Part shown: piece by piece, positions 44,478-54,863 of the stretch | Numbering within the stretch: position 1 is the first letter of the stretch | How the letters are laid out: every line of letters starts with the position of its first letter | Assembly: GCA_024233215.1 (NCBI GenBank) | Contig: JACKPW010000008.1 | Location: forward strand, 1 to 64,000 | Length of the DNA stretch: 64,000 nucleotides | Origin: Verrucomicrobiales bacterium | Lineage (GTDB): Bacteria > Verrucomicrobiota > Verrucomicrobiia > Limisphaerales > J093 | Direction of reading: 5' to 3' | Program-made: the position numbers and the translations under genes | Notes under the pieces: model-generated | Told to the model about the DNA's origin: nothing | Seen by the model: the letters and a program-made list of their open reading frames with translations, nothing else | The model's database searches: none

Positions 44478-44881
44478 GGATTATGACTGGTGGGCGAGCA
44501 TAGTCCGGGCAACCCCCGTTTGCACCTGGAAAGACGGTTGGCTCGGACAATCCATGCGCTGGCGGAATCACGGGAGTCCGACGGTCCGAGGCGTGCCCTG
44601 GCGCGGGGCTGAACCGCACGTGCAACTTCGTGTTGCACCTGCAACATGAAGTTGCACGGCAGCAGCCCGTGGATTTCACCCACAGCACCACTACTCCCTG
44701 CCCCCATACCGCATCCTCTCAGTTCCCGCACGGAACGGTCTTGCTCCTCCCGGCTGGCCGGAGCCCAGCCTGCCTTCACACATGACGCCGTTTGGTCCAC
44801 CCGGAACCGGAAGGTTCTCACCGCCACCTCAACCATAACCTGCGACTGGTCAGATCGCTCCGGTGTCGCTAGGTTCACCCC
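44478..44881. other. Divergent intergenic region with an 18-bp-arm inverted repeat
   Basis: 404 bases between the GH32-like and HzsA-like genes; no gene is seen. At 44620-44657 two 18-base arms (GTGCAACTTCGTGTTGCA and its inverse, one mismatch) flank a 2-base centre. This is a likely operator for a dimeric regulator of one or both genes, or a transcript hairpin. Confidence 0.6.
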
Positions 44882-47419
44882 ATGCATGCCCGGGAACTGG
44901 AACCGAGTGCCCACGAAAACCGAACGCGGAGGGCCCGCTGGACGCCCGTCGTAATCGCCCTGACCTGCGTCGCCGCGACCCAGATCGCCCGGACCGATGA
45001 ACCGTTGCATTCCGCGCTCGACCATTTGCGGCGCATGGCGGCTCTGAGCGCGCCGGAGCATGACCGGTTCCGCGCTCGACTGGACGCCCTGGAGACCGCC
45101 CCTGTCACCAACGACCAGGCGTCCCGGGAGCTTGAATCCCTTCGCCGAGGAGTCCTCCTCAACCACCCCCTGCTGCGGGAGACTCCCCTGCTCTTCGTGG
45201 TCCGCCGCCAGTACGCTCCGGACCACCACAACACCGCCACCTTCTTCCCCTCCGCCCAGCATGAGTATAACAATGGTCAGTTCACCCCGGGCGGCGCCCT
45301 CAAGACCATCCACCTGCCCTCGGGTAAAGTCAGCACCCTGCTTGAAACGGACACGGGACTTATCCGCGATCCCGAGGTCTCGTTCGACGGACACAAGGTG
45401 CTTTTCTCCATGCGACGCGACCTGGCCGACAGCTATCACCTGTACGAAATCCAGGCCGACGGGTCCGATCTCCGGCAACTGACCTTCGCCCGGGACGTGG
45501 ACGATCTCGATCCGCTCTACCTGCCCAACGGCGACATCGTGTTCAGTTCCACCCGGGAACCCAAGTACTGCATGTGCAACCGGCACATCATGGCCAACCT
45601 GCACCGGATGGACGGCGACGGGGCGAACATCCACCAGATCGGCAAGAGCACGCTGTTCGAGGGACACGGGGCCCTGATGCCCGACGGCCGCATCCTCTAC
45701 GACCGCTGGGAATACGTGGACCGCAACTTCGGCGATGCGCAGGCGCTCTGGACGGTCAACCCCGACGGTACCGGCCACGCGATCTATTGGGGGAACAATA
45801 CCGCGTCGCCCGGGGGTGTGATTGATGGCCGCGTGCTTCCCTCGGGCGACCGGGTGCTTTGCATTTTTGGCTCATGCCACGACCGCCCGTGGGGGGCGCT
45901 GGCGCTGGTGGACCGCCGGCTCGGACTCGATGGTGCGGATCCGGTGGTGCAGGTCTGGCCGCCCGACGCCCGACGCCTGATCCAGCAGGATGGCTGGGAG
46001 AAGTTCGACGCCTTCAAGCAGGTTCCCCTGCGTTACGAGGACCCCTACCCGCTGGACGACCACTTCTTCCTTTGTTCCCGGATGACCGGCAAGGGGGAGG
46101 AAATGGGCCTGTTCCTCGTGGACACCTTCGGCAACGAAATCCTCCTTCACGCTGAAGAACCTGGCTGTTTCGATCCAATGCCGCTGGCGCCTCGCGAAAG
46201 CCCGCCGGTCATCCCGGAACGTCGTGACTTCGAGAATGCGCCCGGGGTCTTTCTGGTGCAGAACGTCTATGCCGGCACGCACATGCAGGGGGAGGAACCG
46301 GGTTCCGTCAAGTGGCTGCGCGTGGTGGAATCGCCGGAGAAGCGCTTCTGGACCGAGCCCACCTGGGGAGGCCAGGGTATCGAAGGCCCGGCCATGAACT
46401 GGCACGACTTCAACAACAAACGCATCCTCGGAACCGTGCCGGTCGAAGCGGACGGGTCCGCGTACTTCGCCGTGCCGAGCGACCGCTTCGTCTATTTCCA
46501 GTTGCTGGACGAAAACGGGATGATGGTGCAATCGATGCGGAGCGGAACCCTGGTGCAATCCGGGGAAAAGGCCGGTTGTGTCGGCTGCCACGAAGATCGG
46601 CGATCAGCCCCGGTTCATTCGCTCATGCCGGAGGCGTTGCGGCGGGAGCCAGGCAAGCTCGCCGGATGGTATGGTCCGCCGCGCGAATTCAACTTTCTGG
46701 CTGAGGTGCAGCCGGTGTTCAACCGGCACTGCGTCGAGTGTCACGACTACGGCAAGCCGGCCGGCGAGGTGCTCAATCTCGCCCCCGACCGCGACCTCGT
46801 CTTCAACACGGCCTACAACGAACTCTGGCGCAAAGGCTTCATCAAGGTGCCCGGCGCGGGCCCGGCTAGCACGCAGGACGCACGCGCGTGGGGATCCCAT
46901 GCCAGCAAGCTGGGTCAGGTTCTTCTCAGCAAATACCGTGACAAGCTGAGCCGGGAGGAATTCGACCGCATCGTGACGTGGATCGACCTCAATGCGCCCT
47001 ACTATCCCACCTACGCCAGCGCCTACCCGGACAACCTTGCCGGAAGAGCCCCCTTGACCAACGCCCAGCTTGCGCGCCTGGAGGAAATCACCGGCATCCC
47101 GCTGCGGCAGCAGGCCAGCCACAGTGGCAATCGCGGCCCACAGGTCAGCTTCGATCGCCCCGAACTCAGCCCGTGCCTGACCGCGATCGGGCATGACGGT
47201 TCACCTGCTTATGGTGAAGCGCTGGAAATCATCCGCGCCGGCGCGAGGCAACTGGCGGCGCGTCCGGATGCCGACCTGCCTGGTTTCGAGCCGGCCAAAA
47301 TCGACCAGTGGCGCGAGGAGAAGTACGCGAATCGACAGGATGCCGAAGCGCTTGCCCGCGCCGCACTCCGGGAAGGAACTCGCTTCTTCGAGGAACAAAA
47401 CCGGCCACCGGACCGCTGA
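44882..47419 (+). CDS. HzsA-like secreted dihaem cytochrome with PD40 propeller
   Basis: 845 residues with an N-terminal export signal. A TolB/PD40-type propeller (FTPGGALKTIHLPSGKVSTLLE; DPEVSFDGHKVLFSMRRD; PDGRILYDRWEYVDRN) is followed by two c-type haem motifs, CVGCH (566-570) and CVECH (617-621). This matches the HzsA-related family named after hydrazine synthase alpha. The other hydrazine synthase subunits are absent, so hydrazine synthesis is not implied; the family is widespread in secreted systems of Planctomycetes and Verrucomicrobia. First gene of a three-gene operon. Confidence 0.85.
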   Translation: MHARELEPSAHENRTRRARWTPVVIALTCVAATQIARTDEPLHSALDHLRRMAALSAPEHDRFRARLDALETAPVTNDQASRELESLRRGVLLNHPLLRETPLLFVVRRQYAPDHHNTATFFPSAQHEYNNGQFTPGGALKTIHLPSGKVSTLLETDTGLIRDPEVSFDGHKVLFSMRRDLADSYHLYEIQADGSDLRQLTFARDVDDLDPLYLPNGDIVFSSTREPKYCMCNRHIMANLHRMDGDGANIHQIGKSTLFEGHGALMPDGRILYDRWEYVDRNFGDAQALWTVNPDGTGHAIYWGNNTASPGGVIDGRVLPSGDRVLCIFGSCHDRPWGALALVDRRLGLDGADPVVQVWPPDARRLIQQDGWEKFDAFKQVPLRYEDPYPLDDHFFLCSRMTGKGEEMGLFLVDTFGNEILLHAEEPGCFDPMPLAPRESPPVIPERRDFENAPGVFLVQNVYAGTHMQGEEPGSVKWLRVVESPEKRFWTEPTWGGQGIEGPAMNWHDFNNKRILGTVPVEADGSAYFAVPSDRFVYFQLLDENGMMVQSMRSGTLVQSGEKAGCVGCHEDRRSAPVHSLMPEALRREPGKLAGWYGPPREFNFLAEVQPVFNRHCVECHDYGKPAGEVLNLAPDRDLVFNTAYNELWRKGFIKVPGAGPASTQDARAWGSHASKLGQVLLSKYRDKLSREEFDRIVTWIDLNAPYYPTYASAYPDNLAGRAPLTNAQLARLEEITGIPLRQQASHSGNRGPQVSFDRPELSPCLTAIGHDGSPAYGEALEIIRAGARQLAARPDADLPGFEPAKIDQWREEKYANRQDAEALARAALREGTRFFEEQNRPPDR

Positions 47420-47587
47420 AACGAGACCCATCGCGGGGTTGGCACTTTCGCTCCCAGCCCGCCCTCGCGTTGGCAAGGGACTCGTGGAACTCGTCCCTCC
47501 AATCCAAGGGCTGGAGGACCGGGCTGATCGACCTTGATCAGTCCCGTGGGCTTGATCATGCTGGAACCCGTCAACCGGCGGGCAACC

Positions 47588-48679
47588 ATGAGACGGCAAC
47601 CCATCCAGAGAAACTGTGGGCCTGGGGCTCGGCGGCCGGGCCACCCTTGCGGAGCTTGGATCGCCGGGACAGTCCTGTCGCTGACCGTTTGCGGTCCGGC
47701 ACCAAGTCTTGCCTCGGATGCGCCCCCTCTGTTTCCCACGCACGTTCAACGCCCGCTTGAACTGGAGAATTGGCCGGCGGTTCTGAACGGTCTGGCGGGC
47801 GACCCGCTGACCAATTCCGTCCACCGGCTCGTGGCGGTGAGGGCGCTCTTTGAGACGGGGCAACTGCCCGACGAACAATTCTCGTGGATGCACTCCCCGG
47901 GCCCCGATCTGCTTTCCACCGGCGACCTGAACGACTATGCCGGGGCGGCGTTCCTGGCGGATGCCCTGCTTCAACTGGGTTTCATCTATGCGGCGGAACG
48001 GTTGGCCTTTGATTCCCTGGAAATGGAAGGGGAAAACGCGCCGGCGCTCCGCACCCTGGTCCGTCTGCACGTGGCCCGCGGGCTGACCAACGCGGCCGCC
48101 ATCTTCCTCAACCGGCTTCAAGCCTGCCCGGACCACCGCACCTGGGTCGCCACGCAGCGGGCCGGCCTCTCCCAAGAGGCACCCGACGCGGACGATCCGG
48201 CCGTGCCCCGCATCCAAAGGAACCGCGTCACGCGCGACCAGATTGCAGCGGGTCTGACGACGGAACGCCTGCTGCGCCTGGCCCTGCAAGAGAACCCTGA
48301 AAACCGCATGGCCTTCCAGTTTCTGGTGGCCCAACAACTCCAGGCGCGCGACCTGCTCCGCGTGCGACAGACCCTGGCCAACTCCCCACAACCCACCGCA
48401 GGCCCCCTCCCCCGGCACTATGCCGAGGCCGTGCTGCTCCACCGGACCCTGTATCCGGGAATCCCCATGGAGGCACTGCTGGAGCGGGTACCTCCGAAGG
48501 TGGTGACGGATTTCCAGCGGCTCCGGGAACTCCTCGCCCAGGCCAAGGGTGATGTTAACGAAGCCCGGGCAAGGGTGTGGCCCGAGTTTGGCAACACCTA
48601 CTGGTACTACTACTTCTTCGGACCGCGTCATCCCGCCAGTCCCTCCCCCACCTCGGACGGTTCCGGAACCCATGGATAA
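47588..48679 (+). CDS. Secreted helical-repeat protein of unknown function
   Basis: 363 residues from the ATG at 47588, which begins a signal peptide (WIAGTVLSLTVCGPAPSLAS); in-frame starts at 47534 and 47558 are possible. TPR-like helices dominate (AAERLAFDSLEMEGENAPALRTLVRLHVARG). The C-terminus has an aromatic motif NTYWYYYFFGP. It lies between two cytochrome c proteins with PD40 propellers and overlaps the next gene by 8 bases, so it probably serves the same complex. Confidence 0.75.
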   Translation: MRRQPIQRNCGPGARRPGHPCGAWIAGTVLSLTVCGPAPSLASDAPPLFPTHVQRPLELENWPAVLNGLAGDPLTNSVHRLVAVRALFETGQLPDEQFSWMHSPGPDLLSTGDLNDYAGAAFLADALLQLGFIYAAERLAFDSLEMEGENAPALRTLVRLHVARGLTNAAAIFLNRLQACPDHRTWVATQRAGLSQEAPDADDPAVPRIQRNRVTRDQIAAGLTTERLLRLALQENPENRMAFQFLVAQQLQARDLLRVRQTLANSPQPTAGPLPRHYAEAVLLHRTLYPGIPMEALLERVPPKVVTDFQRLRELLAQAKGDVNEARARVWPEFGNTYWYYYFFGPRHPASPSPTSDGSGTHG

Positions 48680-50240
48680 CCTCGATTCCCAGCTCCGCCG
48701 GAAGAACGCCGGGGGCCCGGGCAGCACCTGGCGCCATTGGCTCGCCGGCCTGTGCCTCATCGTTGCCGGAAGCCGGATCCTCGCCGGCCCGGCCGTGCCA
48801 TTCGACACCGCGCCCGAAACCGCGGCGCCGAACGTAGAGCCAAGACCTGCGCACCTGGCGCCGGATTATGTCGGGGTGGTGATTCCCCCCAACTTGGCAC
48901 CGCTGAACCTGACGATCCAGGAACCGGGCAACGAGTACCACCTGCGCGTCAGCGCCCCCCAAGGCCAGGCCTTGGACATCCGGCAGGCGGGTCCCCAGGT
49001 TCGCTTCCCGATCCACGAGTGGAAGGCGTTGCTCGGCGCCAACCGCGGGAACCCGCTTCGATGGGAAATCGCCGTTCGAACCGCCGCAGGTGCCTGGACT
49101 TCCTACACCCCCTTCGAAACCCCGGTCGCCGACGAGGCGATCGATCCCTACGTCACCTATCGCCGGCTCAAACCGCTCTATTCCACCTACAAACACCTGG
49201 GGATCTACCAGCGCCACCTCGAGACTTTCGACGAGCAACCGATTCTGCGCAACGACGCCATCGCCGGTGGATGCGTGAACTGTCACACGCCGCATCAGGG
49301 TTCGCCGGATCGTTTTGCCATCAGCTTCCGCGGCCGGTTTGGAACCCCCACGTTGCTGATCGAGAGCAACCACATCACCCGAATCGATGCCAAACTCGGC
49401 TACCTCGCCTGGCATCCGAATGGCAAAATGCTGGCGTTCGGCGACAACAAGATCACCCAGTTCTTTCACATCGCCGGGCCGAACAACCGCGACGTCTTCG
49501 ACGCCCACTCCGATCTCGGCGTCCTGCATCTGGAGGATCAAACCATCGAGAAGCCGCCGGCCATCGCCCGACCCGATCACAACGAGAACTGGCCTTCCTG
49601 GGCACCCGACGGCCGCCACCTCTACTTTTGCAGCAGTCCGACGGTTGCATTCGAAGACGTGGCCGGTTTTCGCTACGACCTTCTCCGGATTCCCTACGAC
49701 CCCGACCGAAACCAGTGGGGCGAACCGGAGGTCCTGCTGTCCGCTGCGGAGCACCATCTGAGCTTTCATCAACCCCGGGTGTCTCCCGATGGGCGTTTTC
49801 TGGTGCTCACGGTCAGCGAGTTCGGCAGCTTCCCTCTCTTTCGTTCCGACAGCGACCTCTGGCTGCTGCGGCTGGACACGCGCGAGTTGAAGCCGCTGCC
49901 GATGCTAAACAGTCCGCATGCTGAGACCTGGCATTCCTGGTCAAGCAACGGACGTTGGCTTCTGTTCGGCAGCCGGCGGGTCGACGGGGTTTTCGCCCGA
50001 CTGTTCATCACTCATGTCGACCCGGAGGGACAATTCTCGAAACCCGTGCTGCTGCCCCAGGAGGACCCCGAGTATTACGGGACCTGCCTCGACAACTTCA
50101 ACGCCCCCGAACTGGCCCGCGGCCCCGTCCGGATATCCGAGGAGGAACTGGCCAAGGCGGTTGACGATGCGCCAGAGAAGACCGCAGCTGCCTCCGCAGC
50201 CGGTTCCGATCCCTACCGCTCCTCGCTCAACCTCGAATAG
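48672..50240 (+). CDS. Secreted monohaem cytochrome with TolB-like propeller
   Basis: 522 residues from the ATG at 48672, with a hydrophobic export segment (HWLAGLCLIVAGSRILA). A beta-sandwich (about 60-170) precedes a haem motif CVNCH (201-205) and a PD40/TolB propeller (LAWHPNGKMLAFGDNK; NWPSWAPDGRHLYFCSS; PRVSPDGRFLVLTVSE; SWSSNGRWLLFGSRR). It is third in the HzsA-like operon and probably passes electrons to or from the dihaem partner. Substrate unknown. Confidence 0.85.
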   Translation: MDNLDSQLRRKNAGGPGSTWRHWLAGLCLIVAGSRILAGPAVPFDTAPETAAPNVEPRPAHLAPDYVGVVIPPNLAPLNLTIQEPGNEYHLRVSAPQGQALDIRQAGPQVRFPIHEWKALLGANRGNPLRWEIAVRTAAGAWTSYTPFETPVADEAIDPYVTYRRLKPLYSTYKHLGIYQRHLETFDEQPILRNDAIAGGCVNCHTPHQGSPDRFAISFRGRFGTPTLLIESNHITRIDAKLGYLAWHPNGKMLAFGDNKITQFFHIAGPNNRDVFDAHSDLGVLHLEDQTIEKPPAIARPDHNENWPSWAPDGRHLYFCSSPTVAFEDVAGFRYDLLRIPYDPDRNQWGEPEVLLSAAEHHLSFHQPRVSPDGRFLVLTVSEFGSFPLFRSDSDLWLLRLDTRELKPLPMLNSPHAETWHSWSSNGRWLLFGSRRVDGVFARLFITHVDPEGQFSKPVLLPQEDPEYYGTCLDNFNAPELARGPVRISEEELAKAVDDAPEKTAAASAAGSDPYRSSLNLE

Positions 50241-50362
50241 CCCGCGTGGAGCGTGGTAAGATCAGGAACGGTGTCGCCAATGCTGGCAATGAGTTCACGC
50301 GCCAGCCAGGCCCGACCCCGCGCCGGCAAAGCCAGCACTTGAGCAACCATTTCAGCGGTCAC
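50213..50362 (-). CDS. Possible short addiction-module antitoxin fragment
   Basis: 49 residues from GTG at 50362. The segment AEMVAQVLALPARGRAWLARELIASIGD resembles the N-terminal helices of the putative addiction module component family, but the C-terminus is short and no toxin gene is adjacent. It overlaps the end of the cytochrome gene on the other strand. It is likely a relic. The rest of 50241-50585 holds nothing evident. Confidence 0.35.
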   Translation of the reverse strand: MTAEMVAQVLALPARGRAWLARELIASIGDTVPDLTTLHAGYSRLSEER

Positions 50363-50585
50363 GCTCGTGCCGGCAGAGTATCGCCCGACGCCAACTCCTG
50401 CATCTTGGGAAGGGACCCTTTGGAACGGATCGTCCTGCCAGTCAGGCCGAACCTGAAAGGACAAGGAGGCAGAGGAATGTCAGATCTCTGGAACTAGCAT
50501 GGATGGAGCAGAGGGAATCAACCTCCTCACGTCGGCGACGTGCCACCACGTCTCAACGGGCTGAGGCCCCGCCTCACCGGTTCAC

Positions 50586-53500
50586 TCACTCCAGCCCCAC
50601 GATGCGGAAATAGGCCTGTGACGCACCCGTCGGAATCACCACCTCCACCTGCAGCGCCCCCGCCGAAGCCGGCACAGTCTTCAGCACCTCCCAGTCGCCA
50701 TCGACCAGATCCGCCTTCCACTGGACCTCGTAAGCACAATCCTCGCAGCCCACCCACTGAAGCGTCACGGTTCCGGGACCGCTGACCTCGAACCCGACGA
50801 TCTGGACTCCCCCTGCCCCCGAGCCCAGGTGCTCGACGTTCGACAGGCCGGGCGTCGCGGCTGCATGAAAGCCCCAAGTCGCACCGCCGTTGGGGTATCG
50901 GCCGAAGGAGACATCCTCCAACTGGGTGCCGAAAGTCACCGAATCGAGCACCGTCTGACCGTCACGATCCACCAGGACAAGCGTCTCCCCGTTGCGACTG
51001 AGTTGGAAGTTGGTATGCAAGGGTCCCTGGGTGCCGTCGTCATCGGCCAGGATCACCACGTAACCCCCGGCCGCGATGGTCGTTCCCGTGGCAAACTGCC
51101 ACTTGTTCGGTTCCAACGGGTCATCCGACAGATACATGCCGCCCAAATCGATGGCGGCATCGGAGCCGTTGTACAGTTCGATCCAGTCGGGGTATTCCCC
51201 GGCTTCATCGGCGTCTTCGAGAGTGGTCTGGTTGCTGGCCATGAGTTCGTTGATGACCAGGCTGCTCAAGCCGACCGTGTAACGTGCCTCGGTCAACGCG
51301 CCCCAGACACCGCCCGCCAGCACCCGGGCTTTCACAAGGGTGGCGGCATTCAGCGCAATCGTGCTCACTCCGGTCTGATAGATGGACGATCCCGGATTCA
51401 GACTGCCGCCCCATTGCCGCGGGTCGGTTCCATCCAGCGTGTAATAGAGGGTGCCCTGGGTGCCGTTCGATTGGGACAACGTCAGGGTGGATCCACGCTC
51501 CACGTCGCCAGGCGGTTGGCTGAGGAAGACAATGGCCTGGTTCGGAAACATGCCGACCGACCGCATCTGGTTGATGACCGTCTGGTTCCGCCCGGGGAAG
51601 AACTGGTTGATCATGTAGTCCTGCTCCGCCAGCCAGTCGGTTTTCGTGCGTGGCGCAGTGCGTTTCGCATCCCCCCATCGGGCGGATTCGGCAATGATGG
51701 CGAGATCGATCTGCGCTGACCGCTTCATCCAGCGCTCGATGTTCTTTGGCGCGGTCAGCAGCCCGTCGTTGAAGAAGCACCTCACGACGCGATCGGCGAA
51801 CTGCAATCGGTACTCCTCATTGGCCGCAAGCTGAACGTGCAGCCAGGCCGGGTTGAAGTCCTGCCAGTTCTGACCGATGGAACGGTCGATGGGGTCGGTG
51901 AGCAGGCGTCCTTCGGAGGCGCCCCCATTGGCACCCAGGGAATGCTCCGCATCATGCCGGTACCAGAGGAACCCGGCCGGCTCCTCCCGGTTGTAGCTGG
52001 CGAAAACGTTGTTGGAGAAGTGCGCCCAGCAACTCACGGGGGCGTCCGGATCCCCGGTGTAGTAGGTGCAGATCATGTAATCCATCAGGTTCCCGGGATT
52101 AAGCAGCATCTCCCCGGCAGGGTCCGGCGAGCCGTCGGGCAGAAGACCCATCACCTTGCGATACGACGCATCCGAGGCAAAGCCGGCCACCGCCGCGTTG
52201 TAGAGCCGCTCGTAGGCATCCATCGTCCCGGCGGATGCCTCCAGGGCGCGCGATCCGGACGAGTTGTTCTTGATGATGTCATACGCGTCCTTGTCACCGC
52301 CCAGATAAGACTCGGCGTAGTCCGCATCCACCCGTTCCTGGGTCTGATAAATGCCCCAGTACTGGCCGTTCAGATACAGGTGATAGTACCGACTGCGCGT
52401 GTAGGGCTGCCCCATCTCGCGCTGGACATCGCGGGAAAAGACATCGCGCAGCATGGTGTTCTTCTCGCTCCCTTCAAAGGCCCACGAGTAGTTCTGGCTG
52501 GTGCGCAAATCGACGTTGTCGAACTCATCCACACCCTCATCGCCGAACAGGGGATAATGCAGCCGCCCGGCCCCGTATTCGCTCCGGAAGAAGAGGCGGA
52601 AGGAGTGCTTGGGGTTGCTGTCGCTTCGACTGAACGCCCCGCGGATCCGCAGCCCGGCATTCACCGTGAAGCCGGGCGTGCCGTTGGGGTTGATCAGTTC
52701 CACCGAGGTCTCGCGTTCCCAGGCCCGACCGTCATTGCCGGCATTGACGTAGATGCCGTTGGCCGAGCCGAACAGGTTGTCCACATCGGTCACCAACGAC
52801 AGCGACGGAATGTCGCGCAAGGCGTCGCGAATCGATCCGGCCCAGGAACCGCTGTTCACCACGTCAGGATCCATCCCGTAGTCGATCACCTGACCATTCA
52901 CACTGCCGGTGGGCCAACCCGGGCCCGGCGCCTGGCCGTTGGCGGACTGCCGGATGATGTCCTCGATGAAGAAGTAGGTCTGCGTGCCGACCGCCGAGTC
53001 AATGTGATCCGCCTTCAACGCGACGGCGCGCACGCAGGAGGTTCCGTTGATCGCGATCGGTGCGGTGTAGTCCAGGCCGTTGGACCTGGAGGGCACGGAG
53101 CCGTCGAGCGTATACCGGATCTCGGCGCCTTCGGTTTCGGTCAAGAGGGCCAGCGGGAAGCCGGCATCGAAGAACCCGTGCTCCACACCAAACTGCACGT
53201 CACGGACAAAGCCGCCAACCCCATCGAGGTTGGCCTCACCGGGAGTGGGTTCCGGCAGGTATTGCCGCCGGGCCTCCTTGCCCGCGCCAACCAATCGCGG
53301 CGACAGCAAAAAGTCACCGTCCGCCGCGGTGTCGTTCAGTCCCTGAATCGCCAGCACATTCCTCCCCGTTTGCAGCAGAGAAAGAAGACCGCTGAGGTCG
53401 ATTGCTTCCATCACCAACGCTTCGTCCACCGGTCGGTCGGCGGTTGCGTGGGAATCCCAGACCGGAGTCTCCGGCGCGTTGCGCGCCGCCACCTTCTCGC

Positions 53501-54863
53501 CATTGAGCCAGGCGATGAAACCGTCCTCGTACTGGACGTTCAGGGTCAACCGCCCGAGGTCATCCGGAGCCGCGACATCGAACTCCGCCCGCGTCCAGAC
53601 GGAGGCGTTGATTCCCCGCATGACGTCGCCCACATCCGTCGCGATGGCTTTACCGAGTCCGCCTCCCCCGAGGCCCCCGTTCTCAGCGTCCCCCACCAAC
53701 CGGAACACGTCGGGATCGTAACTCGGGTGATTTCCCTTCGCCGCGAAGAACTCAAGTTCCGAACCGCCACTGCGTTCGAAGAAGAGCAGCGTCACCTCGT
53801 ACGGACCGGGCTGGACAATCTCGAACACGCCGATGGAATCGCTGGCACTCCGGGCATTGGGATAGGCCAGATTGAACGTCGCGCTGCCGTTGGTCAGTTC
53901 GAGTTCAAACCCGTCATCGCTGTTGACACCGAAGCTCCAGGCCCCGGCTTCCGGAATCACCACCGTACCCGTCACCAGGACCACGAAGTCGTCCACGTCC
54001 CCCTCCGGCAAACCGGGAAACGGCAGGTCGTTGGCGTAGTTGCCCCGCTCCGCGCTGTTGTAGTAGTCGATGAATGGGCTCGTGGTCGTCTCCGAGGACA
54101 TTTGTCGCCACGGATCGGTGACGACCGCCCACGCAGCAGTGGTGTTCCGCACCCTGGTGGTCGCGCGAATGCAGGTGACCTCGAAGTCGGTGCCACCGGC
54201 CGCTTCGCTGAAGCCCAGGCCGGGTTTGCCGGTCGACCAACCCGCAGTCGATGAGTCAGCGGCCATCCACGAATCCTGCCGCCCGACATCCGCCGCCGTG
54301 GGCACGTGGTAAGACAGGTCGGAGTCAGCCCCGACGAACTCCGTGGTCCAACGGGTCAATCCGTAGGAGACGTCGTTCAACTGCTCGGGATAGGCCGGGG
54401 CAATCTCGTCGATCACCGTGATGCCGTCCGGACCAATGAGCCCGAGGTATTCGCCATCGCCGGCCAACTGGAAGTTGGTGTGCAGTTCCCCGGTGGCCGG
54501 CCTCCGATCCTTGCCGCTGGCAAAGACGACCAGATAGCCGCCAGGCTCCAGCGTGCGGGCCGGAATCCTCCATCGAGTCAGGTCCGCAGCCGAATCCGTC
54601 AGGTACCAACCCTCCAGCGAAACCGCCTGCAATCCCAGGTTCTGCAGCTCGATCCAATCGCTCTGGTCACCGTCCTCATCGGCAAGGGAGGTGGAGTTCC
54701 GGGCCATGAACTCCGAGATGACCACCCCGCTTTCCAGTGGCGCCGCGACAGTGTTCGCGGTCAGGAAAGCCAACCCGAGGCAGGTGCACAGGAACGGCAG
54801 GACGGGAATTCGGCGGTGGGCCGACGAATCTGGCATCATGATGGTCGTGTCGAGAAGCGTCAT
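50586..54863 (-). CDS. Giant secreted lamin-tail/PA14-like/CotH kinase protein
   Basis: 1425 residues from the ATG at 54863 (ATGs at 54839 and 54836 are also possible); a signal peptide ends at NTVAA. Order: lamin-tail domain (VVISEFMARNSTSLADED...SDWIELQN), PA14-like sensor (GAWSFGVNSDDGFELEL), chitobiase-like domain (IRYTLDGSVPS), CotH kinase domain (GLRIRGAFSRSDSNPKHSFRLFF...WYRHDAEHS), a second chitobiase-like sandwich, a second lamin tail (LVINELMASNQTTLEDAD) and a C-terminal sandwich. CotH kinases phosphorylate proteins such as spore-coat or cellulosome components; here the target is probably an extracellular protein. Confidence 0.85.
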   Translation of the reverse strand: MTLLDTTIMMPDSSAHRRIPVLPFLCTCLGLAFLTANTVAAPLESGVVISEFMARNSTSLADEDGDQSDWIELQNLGLQAVSLEGWYLTDSAADLTRWRIPARTLEPGGYLVVFASGKDRRPATGELHTNFQLAGDGEYLGLIGPDGITVIDEIAPAYPEQLNDVSYGLTRWTTEFVGADSDLSYHVPTAADVGRQDSWMAADSSTAGWSTGKPGLGFSEAAGGTDFEVTCIRATTRVRNTTAAWAVVTDPWRQMSSETTTSPFIDYYNSAERGNYANDLPFPGLPEGDVDDFVVLVTGTVVIPEAGAWSFGVNSDDGFELELTNGSATFNLAYPNARSASDSIGVFEIVQPGPYEVTLLFFERSGGSELEFFAAKGNHPSYDPDVFRLVGDAENGGLGGGGLGKAIATDVGDVMRGINASVWTRAEFDVAAPDDLGRLTLNVQYEDGFIAWLNGEKVAARNAPETPVWDSHATADRPVDEALVMEAIDLSGLLSLLQTGRNVLAIQGLNDTAADGDFLLSPRLVGAGKEARRQYLPEPTPGEANLDGVGGFVRDVQFGVEHGFFDAGFPLALLTETEGAEIRYTLDGSVPSRSNGLDYTAPIAINGTSCVRAVALKADHIDSAVGTQTYFFIEDIIRQSANGQAPGPGWPTGSVNGQVIDYGMDPDVVNSGSWAGSIRDALRDIPSLSLVTDVDNLFGSANGIYVNAGNDGRAWERETSVELINPNGTPGFTVNAGLRIRGAFSRSDSNPKHSFRLFFRSEYGAGRLHYPLFGDEGVDEFDNVDLRTSQNYSWAFEGSEKNTMLRDVFSRDVQREMGQPYTRSRYYHLYLNGQYWGIYQTQERVDADYAESYLGGDKDAYDIIKNNSSGSRALEASAGTMDAYERLYNAAVAGFASDASYRKVMGLLPDGSPDPAGEMLLNPGNLMDYMICTYYTGDPDAPVSCWAHFSNNVFASYNREEPAGFLWYRHDAEHSLGANGGASEGRLLTDPIDRSIGQNWQDFNPAWLHVQLAANEEYRLQFADRVVRCFFNDGLLTAPKNIERWMKRSAQIDLAIIAESARWGDAKRTAPRTKTDWLAEQDYMINQFFPGRNQTVINQMRSVGMFPNQAIVFLSQPPGDVERGSTLTLSQSNGTQGTLYYTLDGTDPRQWGGSLNPGSSIYQTGVSTIALNAATLVKARVLAGGVWGALTEARYTVGLSSLVINELMASNQTTLEDADEAGEYPDWIELYNGSDAAIDLGGMYLSDDPLEPNKWQFATGTTIAAGGYVVILADDDGTQGPLHTNFQLSRNGETLVLVDRDGQTVLDSVTFGTQLEDVSFGRYPNGGATWGFHAAATPGLSNVEHLGSGAGGVQIVGFEVSGPGTVTLQWVGCEDCAYEVQWKADLVDGDWEVLKTVPASAGALQVEVVIPTGASQAYFRIVGLE

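Noticed and set aside
51837..54254. 805-codon frame opposite the lamin-tail/CotH gene
   Set aside because: No domain signal and typical shadow composition; the minus strand carries recognisable domains.
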